DNA of 64,000 bases from Flavobacteriales bacterium (GCA_016700415.1 CP065018.1:2548001-2612000); one strand, 5' to 3'. Positions 32,001-36,745 are shown, numbered from the stretch's first letter. The notes: a model not told the origin generated them from the sequence alone. A program made the numbers and translations.

Positions 32001-33915
32001 CGGAGTGAACCTGGTCCTCACCGCGTATGGCACAGGCACTTGCGGCAACGCTTCGGATGCGCTCTTCATCGGTGTGGGTCCCACGCGCATCGCTAACGCT
32101 GGCACCGACCTGAACGTGTGCGCTGATGGCAGCCCCGTGCAATTGGCCGGGAACATCACCGGAGTGAGCGGCGGCACGTGGTCCACCAACGGCACAGGCA
32201 CCTTCGTTCCTGACGCCAACGCCTTGAACACTAGCTACGTGCCCAGTGCCCCCGACCTGGTGTTCCAGCAACTGAGCTTCGTGCTCACCACCACCGGTAA
32301 CATGGGCTGCCCCGCGCACAACGACACGGTGGCGGTATACATCCACCAGCCACCCACGGTGAGTGCCGGTGCGGACCTGATGCTCTGCGATGGGATTGTG
32401 CCGGTCCAGTTGAACGGCACCGCGCAGAACGATTCGCTGGTGCAATGGATCACTGCCGGTACGGGGAGCTTCAGCCCCGATGCCAACGCGCTGAACGCGA
32501 TCTACATGCCCTCGGCCAGCGACAGCATCGCAGGCGGTGTACACCTGAGCCTGACCGCCTACGGCACGGGCAACTGCGGCAGTGTTGTGGATACGCTCTT
32601 CATCGGGATCGGCCCCACGCGCATTGCGAACGCGGGTACCGACCTGGACATGTGCGCCAATGGCGATCCGATCCCCTTGGCCGGGAACATCACCGGAGTG
32701 AGCGGCGGCGCGTGGACAACGAACGGCACGGGCACCTTCCTGCCGGATGCCAACGAACTGAACGCGACTTACGTGCCCAGCGCACCGGACCTGGTGTTCC
32801 AGCAATTGAGCTTCGTGCTCACCACCACGGGCAACATGGGCTGCCCAGCGCACAGCGATACGCTGGCCGTACACATGCACCAGCCTTCTACGGTGAACGC
32901 CGGCACGGACATCACCACCTGCGACGTCTCGGCGGATGTACAGATGGCCGGTACCTACACGGGTGCAACCGGTATACAATGGACCACCAACGGTTCCGGC
33001 GTCTTCCTGCCGAACAACACCACGGCTAACGCGATCTATCAACCGGGTGCCACGGACTCCCTGCTGCAACACGTGAACCTGTTCCTCACCACCACGGGAG
33101 ACCTGTTCTGCGCCGCAGCGGTCGATACCGTCAAGCTGTCCTTCGTGAACCCGCTGCACGCGGCCTTCACCTTCGGGAACGCTTGTGCAGGTTCCACCAC
33201 CGCCTTCACCGATGCCAGCACCACCACGGGCTCGCCCATCATCGGCTGGAGCTGGGACTTCGGCAACGGCAACAGCGCTGCCGGTCAGCAGGCTGGCAAT
33301 ACCTTCCCCGGGGCCGGGCAGTATCCGGTGTCGCTTACGGTGTTCGCCCAGAACGGCTGCAGCGCCACCACCAGTCAGGTCGTGGAGGTGATGTTCGCAC
33401 CGACGGCCGGCTTCTCCTACACCGGCGATGCCTTCACGGGCGAGCCGATCGCTTTCACGGACAGTTCCTTCGGCGGCAACGGTTGGCACTACGACTTCGG
33501 TGATGGACAGGGATCGCTTTCCCAAGAGCCCACGCACACCTACACCGATGCGGGCCAGTTCATCATCGTGCAGACGGTCTCCAACGCCGCAGGCTGCACC
33601 GCTTCAGACTCCATGCTCATCGCGATCACGGAGAACAAGATCGTGCCACCGAAACTGCCGGACGCCTTCAGCCCGAACGGGGACGGCATGAACGACATCT
33701 TCTATGTGCGTGGCGGGCCCTTCGAGACCATGGAACTGAAGATCTTCAACGGCTGGGGTGAAATGGTCTTCGAGACCACCGACCCGGAGTTCGGATGGGA
33801 TGGTACGCATAACGGGAAACCGGAGATCAACGGGGTGTACGTCTACACGGTCGTCGCCACCTCCGTGGAAGGCCAGGACTTCGACCGCTCGGGCAAAGTG
33901 ACATTGATCCGCTAA
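14056..33915 (+). CDS. Giant SprB-like repeat adhesin, T9SS type B
   Basis: 6619 residues from the ATG at 14056, which starts a textbook signal peptide (MKQLLLLILLVIAPGLIVA, then QTGTEFWVAPP); the frame opens further upstream at 13882 but without a signal. Residues 25 to about 460 resemble the IgGFc-binding-type N-terminal domain. From about 466 to 6361 there are about 67 Ig-like repeats of about 88 residues with the pattern NAGxDxxxCANN ... GGxWSGGxGxFxPN ... YTPTxAE ... LTLTTTGNGxCxAVSDQ; each carries two cysteines that could pair. Two PKD-like domains follow (about 6366-6525), then PDAFSPNGDGMNDIF (from 6535) begins a type B, gliding-motility-type sorting domain. Size, sorting type and the adjacent SprF-like gene resemble SprB, the mobile adhesin of Flavobacterium gliding; a motility role here is inference. 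Confidence 0.9.
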   Translation: MKQLLLLILLVIAPGLIVAQTGTEFWVAPPDVTFLHNQPGDEPIYFNVTAGNTAATVTIAQPANAGFNGGTPIVLNVPANSSVRYNMTSLKAQLETRPTNTICNTGLHITATEDITCYYECSNTNNPDILALKGANGLGTEFYIPLHKHAPFYNNDFGNNANKAFASFEIVATEDNTTVLINSPVDVDGHPAQTPFMIILNQGQTYSCANTLYSTYTDPTKHPSGAAVLSDKPIAVSIKDDSNHNPSGGCYDLMMDQIVPVGILGTDYVAVKGALYATGDESVFLMAVENNTKIYIDGSGTPVATLFAGQYYRHDMDYLSAGPDNATYMSASKPVYAIHVTGFGCEMGMAILPPLNCAGSQQVGVTRSTNEGFFLNLLVRTGSQNDFVVTGPGTATIPGSAFVTVPGTGGEWMAARIQYNTTQVPVNQAIVVSNTSDVFSLGVINGGAGSGCRYGFFSEFSGRIDVSAGADQDLCAGESAELTGTVSGGSTTGKWTTTGSGTFQPSNTSLSATYEPSIGDIALGNVTLTLTSTGPCTPQQDDLTLTFHPKPIPNAGPDQQVCKNAPVVSLSGSVLNAVGGVWTGGAGSFLPSNSNMNPTYTPTAAEIAADSVWIYLTTTGNGVCDAVKDSMLVHFTPTPTVNAGADKVLCANNAATTLNGSFTVATGGVWSGGLGTFDPSTTNMNAIYTPTAAEIASGSVTLTLTSTGNGSCIVVTDQVLLSFTTAPAANAGANSSVCSNNANIALNGSVTVATGGAWSGGTGSFSPNNASLNAVYTPTAAEINNGSVTLILTTTGNGNCTPATSSRTITFTPAPIVDAGANGTVCANAPAITLNGSVTGATGGTWSGGTGTYSPNASTLNITYTPSAAEITAGTVTLLLTSTGNGTCNAVSDQVTYLITPAPTANAGADQTLCANNPVASLNGSFTLATGGVWSGGNGSFDPSTTNMVATYTPTAAEIANGSVTLTLTTTGNNNCLATTDQVVLAFTAAPSVNAGANSSACVNNSTIALNGSVAGASGGVWSGGNGSFTPNNTSLSGSYTPTASEIAANTVTLTLTTTGNGNCLAVSNSRTITFTPAPVVDAGPNASVCANAPAMQLAGSVTGATGAIWSGGSGTYNPNNTTLNAVYTPTAAERTAGTVTLTLSSVGNGTCNAVSDQVTWTITAAPTVNAGLDRVVCGNNAAVTLNGSFNIATGAVWSGAGSFDPSTTNTNATYTPSAAEVSTGSATLTLTTTGNGLCSAVSDQVLLTYTTAPTANAGANSTLCANNAAVVLNGSITVATGGTWSGGTGVFTPNNTTLNASYAPTAAEIAAGQVTLILTTTGNGTCNPASNSRTITFSPAPIVNAGPSASVCANASAMQLAGSVTGATGGIWSGGTGTYNPNNTTLNAVYTPSAAERTAGTVNLTLTSAGNGLCNAVSDQVTWTITPAPTVNAGPDQSLCSNNPMATLAGSYTVATGAAWSGGNGTFSPSASNVNATYTPTAAEVSSGSVTLTLTTTGNNNCVAVSDQVVLNFTPAPTANAGADVTRCANNANVVLNGSVTISTGGVWSGGAGSFTPNNTALNATYTPTATEISAGILTLTLTTTGNSNCSAVTDSKQITFTPAPTVNAGPNGTVCANASAITLAGVVNGATGATWSGGAGTYNPNNTTLNAVYTPSAAERTAGTVTLTLTTTGNGLCNAVNDQVTYLITPAPTVNAGPDQSLCANNAVANLNGSFTVATGATWGGGLGTFSPSATNMNATYGPTAAEIANGSVTLTLTTTGNNNCVAVSDAMVLSFTAAPTANAGADVTRCANNASVTLNGSVTIATGGVWSGGAGSYTPNNMTLSATYIPTATEISGGILTLTLTTTGNNNCSAVTDSKQITFTPAPAVDAGPNGTVCANASAITMAGVVTGATGATWSGGTGTYNPNNTTLNAVYTPSAAERTAGTVTLTLTTTGNGLCNAVNDQVTYLITPAPTVNAGPDQSLCANNAVATLNGSFSVATGAVWSGGLGTFSPSASYVGATYTPTAGEISNGSVTLTLTTTGNNNCMAVSDAVMLSFTPAPTVNAGADVTVCVNNANVSLNGSVSIATGGVWSGGAGSFTPNNTTLNATYAPTPGELAGGTLTLTLTSTGNGNCGVASDSKLITFSQAPIVNAGPNASVCANASAMQLVGSVSGATGAIWSGGNGTYSPNSSTLNATYTPTAAERTAGTVTLTLTSAGNGLCNAVGDQVTWTITPAPTVNAGPDQSLCSNNPAATLAGSYTVATGAVWSGGNGTFSPSASNVNATYTPTSTEISSGAVTLTLTTTGNNNCVAVFDQVVLNFTPAPTANAGADVTRCANNANVVLNGSVTIATGGVWSGGAGSFTPNNTALNATYTPTATEISAGILTLTLTTTGNSNCSAVTDSKQITFTPAPTVNAGPNGTVCANASAISLAGVVTGATGATWSGGTGTYNPNNTTLNAVYTPSAAERTAGTVTLTLTTTGNGLCNAVIDHVTYLITPAPTVNAGPDQSLCANNSVANLNGSFTVATGATWGGGLGTFSPSATNMNATYAPTAAEIANGSVTLTLSTTGNNNCVAVSDAMVLSFTAAPTANAGADVTRCANNASVTLNGSVTIATGGVWSGGAGSYTPNNTTLSATYTPTATEISGGILTLTLTTTGNNNCSAVTDTKEITFSPAPTVDAGANGTVCANASAISLAGAVIGATGATWSGGTGAYNPNNTTLTAVYTPSAAERTAGTVTLTLTSTGNGLCNAVIDQVTYLITPAPTVNAGADQSLCSNNAVATLGGSFTVATGATWGGGLGTFSPSASNMNATYTPTAAEIANGSVALTLTTTGNNNCVAVSDALVLSFTPMPTANAGTDITRCANNATVALNGSVTVATSGAWSGGAGSFNPNNTALNATYTPTVTEIANGILNLVLTTTGNNNCTAVKDTVRVNFTPAPTVDAGPNGTVCSNASAITLAGVVTGATGATWSGGTGTYNPNSTTLNAVYTPSAAERTAGTVTLTLTTTGNGLCNAVNDHVTYLITPAPTVNAGADQSLCANNAAATLNGSFSVATGAVWSGGLGTFSPSASYVNATYTPTATEISNGSVTLTLTTTGNNNCVPVSDAVMLNFTPAPTVNAGVDVTVCVNNASVALSGSVSIATGGVWSGGAGSFTPNNTTLNATYTPTPAELAGGTLTLTLTSTGNGNCGGVSDSKLITFSSAPIVDAGLNTSVCANAPAMQLVGTVGGASGAIWSGGNGTYSPNNSTLNAIYTPTLAERTAGTVTLTLTSAGNGLCNAVSDQVTWTITPAPTVSAGPDQSLCANNATATLAGGFTVATGAAWSGGLGTFSPSAANMNATYTPTADEISNGSVTLTLTTTGNNNCVAVSDAITLAFTPAPTVNAGTDATVCVNNANVSLNGTVTIATGGIWSGGLGSFTPSNTTLNAVYTPTPSELAAGSLTLTLTSSGNGNCGLVSDSKLINFTPAPMVDAGLNGTVCANNSAIILAGVVNGASGAIWSGGTGTYSPNSSTLNATYTPSAAERTAGSVTLTLTTVGNGNCTAVSDQVSYSITPGPTANAGSDRVLCANNPVTSLSGAFTVATGGIWSGGNGTFDPSTTNMSAIYTPTATEITNGSLTLTLTTTGNGLCNAAIDQVVLNFTDAPSANAGPDVTRCANNGAVALNGSVVTATGGTWSGGTGTYTPNANTLNATYNPGPGDIAAGMVTLTLTTTGNGNCTPASDTRIITYTPAPILNAGADATVCANSPAVTLNGSVNGAVGGVWSGGNGTYSPNSITLNATYTPSAAEISSGGFTLTLTSAGNGTCNAVTDQVHFIITPSPTVNAGVDQTLCGNNGTATLNAAITVANGVQWSGGSGLYSPGSTAQNITYTPSAIEVSNGLVTLTATTTGNGNCAAVADQVQITFTTAPMANAGVDQSVSANNAATTLAGSYSIATGMVWSGGAGTYNPNNTTTNAVYTPTPAEIASGSVTLTLTTTGNGSCAAAIDAMTITFSDAPTTNAGPDQVICGNNAVVALNGSVTIATGGIWSGGTGSYTPNNTSLNTTYYPSAAEIAAGSVTLTLTSVGNGNSNPVTDQIVITISPAPVVNAGNNFTVCANNPTAQLGGVVNHAGGGVWSGGSGTFNPGNNNLNATYTPTLGEIAAGTVTLTLTSTNNGTCNVVSDQVVITIAPAPVVDAGIDRTVCSNNASVQLAGSISNATGGIWSGGTGGFSPSINALNAVYTPSALELANGSITLTLTSTGNGTCTAVSDAMTIYISQGPTVNAGVDRTVCANDPSVILDGTVTIAGGAVWSGGGGTWSPDANTLNATYHPSPAEVALGTATLTLTTIQNGLCNGVNDQMTITIIASPAANAGNDLFACSNNAQVQLGGSVSGAGGGQWSGGAGSFTPSIASLNAVYTPTAAEIAGGTMTLTLITIGNGNCVPVSDQVLITFTASPTANAGADGVRCANNAAIQLGGSVTVANGGTWSGGGGTFSPNANALNAVYTPSLGEIAAGSATLTLTTTGNNGCTAVTDEVTYTFTPAPTANAGSDASICANNATLQLNGSVTVATGGLWSGGAGSFSPNSGILNAVYTPTAAEVSAGTVTLTLTTVGNALCNAVSDQMVVTITPAPVVDAGQPLQSCANNPSVQLAGSVQNATGGTWTGAGSFSPDANSLSAIYTPSAAEVIAGTATVTLTSTGNGLCNAVSDQVTITITDAPVVEAGAAQTLCANNIAAQLNGQVTNATGGNWTGGAGSFSPNAATVNAVYTASAAEVNAGGLWLYLTSTGNGGCLSSRDSVRLDYTPAPTVNAGLDAHVCANASEVQLAGAVTVANGGTWSGGAGAFTPNAQMLNASYAPTALEIAAGQMSLVLTSTGNGNCTAVRDSLVIIVDPVPVVNAGPDQQICANNPNFQLNGFVGNAPGGQWTGGMGNYFPNNTSLALQYTPTEAEVTAGSITFTLTSTGTSICVAVTDQMTVYFTGAPVVNAGTDLAVCANNSAVQLNGNVNNANGGAWSGGSGAFSPSNNVFSPIYTPTASEIASGSLNLYLTSTGNGNCFAVRDTIAITFTPAPTVNAGVDLDVCANNPLVTLNGAITVAGGAQWSGGLGTYSPNAQTLNAQYVPSNFELQTGSVELTLTTTGNGNCLAVVDQVTLTVTPAPVVSAGADITTCSSDLQVPMTGSVQGGSTTGTWSTSGTGSFFPSATALNATYMASALDSLNGTVDLTLTSTNNGLCNVVSDMMTLTILPNAIANAGVDQSICASQATVQLAGSISGNATEGHWTTNGAGSFTPNANAASAVYQVAPGDQGTLTFTWSVNSCDNAMDQMNVTIVPVSSANAGADQVVCFGNLNVLINGQVSGASSSGVWSTLGSGSFANPADALANIYHASAQDSLAHGVSLVLTATNTGACTADVDTVYIAIQPSGTVNAGQDLSFCANNATVQLAGTISGDATQVQWTTSGSGSFYPSNSVLTPTYIPSNIDTAIGSLTLTLNAVNSCNNASDAMTLELTPAPYVNAGPDQTFCDQVSQFNLSGMISGITTVGQWTTTGTGTIANAGALNTTYTASAADIAAGQIHFTLTSLNNGNCGPVSDAMTIYLTAGIIVSAGPDQSVCVLSDHANLQGSIQNGSPSGIWTATGTGTFQPSADVLNAQYFFSAADVANGSVVLTFTATNTGTCPSGSDQMTLTFGSTSYAFAGADQNLCANSPIAQLAGNFSGGAQGILWSTSGSGSFSNNTDPNATYTLSNADIAAGAVQLTITTITNGSCAASSDAVTLNVRALPNITAGSDIIACTAAPVQLAANAANAPGGTWTTSGTGTFFDANALATLYYPSAADSTIGTVTLTVATTGTLPCSAVSDALIITFGGGLAAQAGQDVITCSTDPNIPLNGAVAGTTTGQWSTTGTGSFSPSATALNATYIPGAADYVIGNISLVLSTTNNAGCPAGKDTLVVSYHVPPTVNAGADLLLCDGLSPIQLNGTAQNDSLVQWVTDGTGSFSPNANTLNATYIPTATDSIAGGVNLVLTAYGTGTCGNASDALFIGVGPTRIANAGTDLNVCADGSPVQLAGNITGVSGGTWSTNGTGTFVPDANALNTSYVPSAPDLVFQQLSFVLTTTGNMGCPAHNDTVAVYIHQPPTVSAGADLMLCDGIVPVQLNGTAQNDSLVQWITAGTGSFSPDANALNAIYMPSASDSIAGGVHLSLTAYGTGNCGSVVDTLFIGIGPTRIANAGTDLDMCANGDPIPLAGNITGVSGGAWTTNGTGTFLPDANELNATYVPSAPDLVFQQLSFVLTTTGNMGCPAHSDTLAVHMHQPSTVNAGTDITTCDVSADVQMAGTYTGATGIQWTTNGSGVFLPNNTTANAIYQPGATDSLLQHVNLFLTTTGDLFCAAAVDTVKLSFVNPLHAAFTFGNACAGSTTAFTDASTTTGSPIIGWSWDFGNGNSAAGQQAGNTFPGAGQYPVSLTVFAQNGCSATTSQVVEVMFAPTAGFSYTGDAFTGEPIAFTDSSFGGNGWHYDFGDGQGSLSQEPTHTYTDAGQFIIVQTVSNAAGCTASDSMLIAITENKIVPPKLPDAFSPNGDGMNDIFYVRGGPFETMELKIFNGWGEMVFETTDPEFGWDGTHNGKPEINGVYVYTVVATSVEGQDFDRSGKVTLIR
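15451..33140 (+). repeat. About 67 tandem 264-bp coding repeats
   Basis: The repeats were counted by the AG-x-D...C...W signature. Most units in the middle are exactly 264 bp (88 codons). Repeats 12-35 run in a three-unit order: PDQSLC type, ADVTRC/VTVC type, PNGTVC/NASVC type, giving a 792-bp higher-order period. Repeats 12-17 are near copies of 21-26 at an offset of exactly 2376 bp (18361 and 20737). The last 14 units (from about 29440) are a diverged class with WxTxGTGSF in place of WSGGxGxF. Confidence 0.9.
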
Positions 33916-33928
33916 AGAGAACAGAACG

Positions 33929-34912
33929 ATGAAAACGAAAGCAACCCTCCTCTTGGCGATCACGCTCCTCGGAGCCGGTGCCACCCGTGCCCAGGACGCG
34001 CAACTCAGCCAGTACGACGCTGCATCGGTCCTGCTGAACCCCGCGCTCACGGGCATGTTCGAGAACAGTGATTTCCGGGTGAGCAGCAACCTGCGGAGCC
34101 AGTGGAACAGCCTGGCCAGCAACTTCCTCACTACGGCCTTCGGGGTGGACGTGTCCATGGACCGGCAGTACGGCTTCGGGGCGTACCTGAACAACTACAA
34201 CATGGCCAACGTGATGAACAACTTTCAGGCGGGGGTCGCCGGAGCGTATAACGTCTCGTCGTCGAAGAACTACACGCTTTCCGCAGGGGTGAACCTGGGC
34301 TTGATCTACAAAAAGGTGAACGACAGCAAGCTGGTGTGGGATGCCCAGTACGACCGGGACCATTTCGACAGCGACCTGCCGACAGGGGAGGCGTTCCAGA
34401 AGAAGGGAAGGATGATGCTGGACCTCGGTGCCGGAGTCGCCTATCGTTCCACCAACCGGAACAAAACGATCAACCCCTTCGGGAACTTCGCGCTCTTCCA
34501 TGTCACTACGCCGGACGAATCCATTTTCCGCGAGGAGAAGAGCGACCTGCCGATCCGGTATTCGGTGAACGCAGGTGCGTACATCACGGTGGCCGAAGGT
34601 GTGGACATCATCCCGCAAGGGCTGTACATGCGCCAAGGTCCGGACCAAACGATCCAGGCCGGCCTCCTGGGCCAAGTGGCGCTGATGGGCGGCGTGTATG
34701 GTGTTGTGGCAGGCTGCTCCTATCGCTTGGAGGATGCCATCATCGCCCAGGTGGGCATCAAGCACGGGAACAACATGTACCGCTTCAGCTACGACATCAA
34801 CACCTCACCACTGCATACCTACACGAACAACAACGGGGCGTTCGAATTCTCGATCGTCTACTACGGAACGCTCTCCGGTCGCTCCAGAAGGATGACCAGC
34901 AGTGCGTTCTAA
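33929..34912 (+). CDS. PorP/SprF family T9SS outer-membrane partner
   Basis: 327 residues with a signal peptide (MKTKATLLLAITLLGAGATRA, then QD). The sequence AQLSQYDAASVLLNPALTGMF right after it is the hallmark of PorP/SprF proteins; the remainder alternates short beta-strand-like segments and ends with aromatic-rich FEFSIVYYGTLSG, consistent with an outer-membrane barrel. It starts 13 nt behind the type B adhesin and is almost certainly co-transcribed. In Flavobacterium johnsoniae SprF sits directly behind sprB and is needed to secrete SprB, so this protein probably serves the giant adhesin. Confidence 0.9.
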   Translation: MKTKATLLLAITLLGAGATRAQDAQLSQYDAASVLLNPALTGMFENSDFRVSSNLRSQWNSLASNFLTTAFGVDVSMDRQYGFGAYLNNYNMANVMNNFQAGVAGAYNVSSSKNYTLSAGVNLGLIYKKVNDSKLVWDAQYDRDHFDSDLPTGEAFQKKGRMMLDLGAGVAYRSTNRNKTINPFGNFALFHVTTPDESIFREEKSDLPIRYSVNAGAYITVAEGVDIIPQGLYMRQGPDQTIQAGLLGQVALMGGVYGVVAGCSYRLEDAIIAQVGIKHGNNMYRFSYDINTSPLHTYTNNNGAFEFSIVYYGTLSGRSRRMTSSAF

Positions 34913-34920
34913 GTGTCGCC

Positions 34921-34945
34921 GGAAGCTTCTGAGCCTTGAGTAACA
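34921..34945. repeat. Partial copy of the cassette-boundary element
   Basis: GGAAGCTTCTGAGCCTTGAG matches the left part of the element before 35855 (GAAAGCTTCTGCACCTTGAC). It precedes the small gene at 34967. Confidence 0.4.
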
Positions 34946-34966
34946 GATGGCTATCTTTGATAACCG

Positions 34967-35164
34967 ATGACCGTTAGACGCAACAAGAAGAACGAAGTGG
35001 TGGTGACGCTTTCCAGCAAGGTAGATCCGCTTGAGGCGCAACGCGTGTTGGACTACCTGCACTATTTGGAGCTTACGGCGGGCAGCAAGGCCACTCAGGC
35101 CCAAGCCGATGCACTGGCTGCTGAGGCCAGCGCCAATATTGGCCAGATGCGGATTGGGCGTTAA
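34967..35164 (+). CDS. Small antitoxin-like protein, no toxin partner
   Basis: 65 residues (MTVRRNKKNEVVVTLSSKVD ...), with a short N-terminal strand-like segment followed by DPLEAQRVLDYLHYLEL and an Ala-rich helix. Length and layout recall small VapB-like or DUF2281-like antitoxins, but I cannot assign a family with certainty. No toxin gene follows on the same strand, so it may be an orphan remnant. It stands at the left edge of a patchwork of toxin-antitoxin genes. Confidence 0.5.
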   Translation: MTVRRNKKNEVVVTLSSKVDPLEAQRVLDYLHYLELTAGSKATQAQADALAAEASANIGQMRIGR

Positions 35165-35229
35165 GTCCATTGTCCGGCATTTAGCCTCGGAGTCTCATTC
35201 AGGGTCCAAAGAGCCTTGTCAGCCTTTAT

Positions 35230-35521
35230 TTACGGGCCGAACTTCTTGCTGGGTTTACGGCTGGTGTGGCGCACTTGGTAGACGATCACAAGTTCGCCAT
35301 GAAGTTCATACACCACGCGATAGGGGAACTTGTGGATCATTGCATGTCGGAAAACGCCCTTGCGTTTCTGAGTCGACGGATTGAGCGCCAAGTTCTCGTA
35401 ACATGCGTTCAACGCTTTTAGAAAGCGGTGCCCCAAACCGGGTTTCTTGTTTTTCATAGTAGCCGAAGATCACCCCTACCTCTTCAGTAGCTTCAGGTAG
35501 GATCTGGACCGTGAAGCTCAT
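35230..35521 (-). pseudogene. RelE/ParE-type toxin gene broken by a frameshift
   Basis: Two overlapping minus-strand frames together make one typical ParE-family toxin. The first (from ATG 35519-35521) gives MSFTVQILPEATEE ... FGYYEKQ; the second (35457-35230) continues as KPGLGHRFLKALNACYENL ... FPYRVVYELHGELVIVYQV. The family normally reads YYExxxPGLGxRF in one frame, so a single extra base near 35446-35452, in the AAAAACAAGAAACC run, explains the break. The start overlaps the antitoxin stop by 4 nt (ATGA). The toxin is probably inactive unless frameshifting or a sequencing error restores it. Confidence 0.8.
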
Positions 35522-35757
35522 CGTTTGAACCCCTCACGTGCGAGGCGCATGGATTCCTCAACAGTGTGCGGCTTGCTTTCTCCGCTCACATAGCGGGCGC
35601 GTCTTTGCTCAAGCTCGGCCAATTCCTCATCCGTGAAGTCGTCATCGGTCTCCGCATCTTCCCGGCGCAAGAGCATCCGGATCGCCTCGAGCACGGACGT
35701 GTTTTTCTCACGGCTCAGCAACTGCTTGATCTCGGCCCTCAGCTCCAAAGTAGTCAT
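35518..35757 (-). CDS. Addiction module antitoxin
   Basis: 79 residues, MTTLELRAEIKQLLSREKNT..., strongly helical and acidic (DAETDDDFTDEELAELEQRR). The pattern fits the antitoxins paired with ParE/RelE toxins. The gene overlaps the toxin pseudogene by four bases, a normal arrangement for translational coupling. Since the toxin looks broken, this antitoxin may now be free or may still repress its own promoter in the 35758-35854 region. Confidence 0.75.
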   Translation of the reverse strand: MTTLELRAEIKQLLSREKNTSVLEAIRMLLRREDAETDDDFTDEELAELEQRRARYVSGESKPHTVEESMRLAREGFKR

Positions 35758-35854
35758 GGCTTGTTGGTTGGTCTGATGGATATTGGGAACGTAAAGTTAA
35801 GTGGATGCGTTTTCGGGCAGCGGTCCGAAATCCGCCGAAAGCTTCTGCACCTTG

Positions 35855-35945
35855 ACTGACCGGTAGATCCAAACTCACAAGTCGCCCCGGCCGGATTGGT
35901 CAAGAACTCACGTTATCGTTGGGCTGAACGCCGGGTGGAACGGCG
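35855..35945. repeat. Recurrent ~90-bp element, copy 1
   Basis: Begins ACTGACCGGTAGAT, contains AGTCGCCCCGGCC and TCAAGAACTCAC, and ends TTATCGTTGGGC plus a small CGCCG/CGGCG hairpin. The same element recurs at 36652 and 37215, and its right end again at 37481. It sits upstream of the antitoxin at 35988. The GTTGGGC core fits the integron site consensus GTTRRRY, but a matching partner core was not found. Confidence 0.6.
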
Positions 35946-35987
35946 CGTTAGTGCGGGATACCCTTATCTTCGCAAGAGCTAAACCCA

Positions 35988-36245
35988 ATGGAAACAAGCC
36001 TGCGCATCAAGGTATCTGAGTTGGATATGGACCTGTTGAACAAGATCAAACGCTTGTTCGACAAGGACCGTGAACTCACGCTGACCATCCGATCCAGCAC
36101 CGATTTTGAGCTGACGCGCTCGGAAAGCAAGAAGGTCTACCTCCAGCGTCTGGACAAGGCGATCAAAAACCTCGAAAAGGGGAATGTGGTCACACTTTCA
36201 GAGGCCGATCTGGATGCTATGGTGATCGAGCGCCTCAAGGCATGA
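35988..36245 (+). CDS. Antitoxin of a YoeB/Txe-type module
   Basis: 85 residues, METSLRIKVSELDMDLLNKI..., rich in Lys, Glu and Leu, with the C-terminal segment NVVTLSEADLDAMVIERLKA that resembles antitoxins of RelE/YoeB systems. It overlaps the toxin by four bases (ATGA at 36242-36245). The C-terminal 21 codons are duplicated at 36743-36809 in front of the second toxin copy. Confidence 0.8.
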   Translation: METSLRIKVSELDMDLLNKIKRLFDKDRELTLTIRSSTDFELTRSESKKVYLQRLDKAIKNLEKGNVVTLSEADLDAMVIERLKA

Positions 36246-36742
36246 AGCGCATCATCTTCGAGCAGAAAGCTTATGACGACTTCTGCGACTGGGGCATCTA
36301 CGACAAGGCACGGTACATCAAGATCCACGACCTGATCAAGGCCATCCTTCGGGAACCCTTCAAGGGAATGGGCAAGCCAGAGCCATTGAAGGGAACGCTC
36401 AAAGGTTATTGGTCCCGGCGGATCGATGAAAAGCACCGGTTGGTCTATCGAATGACCAGTGAGGGTTCGGTAGAGGTGGTGAGCTGCAAAGGACACTACG
36501 GCGATAAGTGACGAGGCCTTCCATACTGGTGGTCAGCGTTTCATAAGGTGGTCACGTTTTGTGACCGGCTCCGAAAGGCGAAGCTATCCAAGAGGAAGGA
36601 ACTGGGGGTTAGTCTAGCAGTCTGAAGACGTTCTGAAACTTTTGCGTCTTTACTGACCGCTGGATATGGCACCCACCAGTCGCCCCGGCCAGACCGGGTC
36701 AAGAACTCACTTTATTGTTGGGCCGGGAAGACTGGCGGGAGC
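36179..36742 (+). repeat. 564-bp tandem duplication, unit 1
   Basis: Runs from the 3' part of the antitoxin gene through the complete toxin and downstream spacer. Unit 2 (36743-37305) differs by a single missing G in a run (GGGGG to GGGG near 36606/37168). Its toxin reading frame is unchanged. Confidence 0.9.
36242..36511 (+). CDS. YoeB/Txe family toxin, copy 1
   Basis: 89 residues, MKRIIFEQKAYDDFCDW..., with KGTLKGYWSRRIDEKHRLVY and a C-terminal VVSCKGHYGDK. These match the YoeB/Txe family of ribosome-dependent mRNA endonucleases, including the conserved R-R-I-D-x-x-H-R-L-V-Y core and the terminal H-Y. Length is normal for the family (about 85). Paired with the antitoxin just upstream, so likely functional. 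Confidence 0.88.
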   Translation: MKRIIFEQKAYDDFCDWGIYDKARYIKIHDLIKAILREPFKGMGKPEPLKGTLKGYWSRRIDEKHRLVYRMTSEGSVEVVSCKGHYGDK

Positions 36743-36745
36743 GGG
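36652..36745. repeat. Recurrent ~90-bp element, copy 2
   Basis: Begins ACTGACCGCTGGATATGG and ends TTATTGTTGGGCCGGG... at the duplication junction. Related to 35855-35945 at most conserved positions but diverged in the last 30 bp. Confidence 0.6.

Noticed and set aside
15451..33140. Regular repeats resembling a CRISPR or satellite array
   Set aside because: Units are 264 bp, in frame and coding throughout; no unique spacers between constant repeats.
35780..35945. Complete integron attC site
   Set aside because: The GTTGGGC core is there and small hairpins exist, but no inverse core RYYYAAC with proper spacing was found, so I list only a recurrent element.
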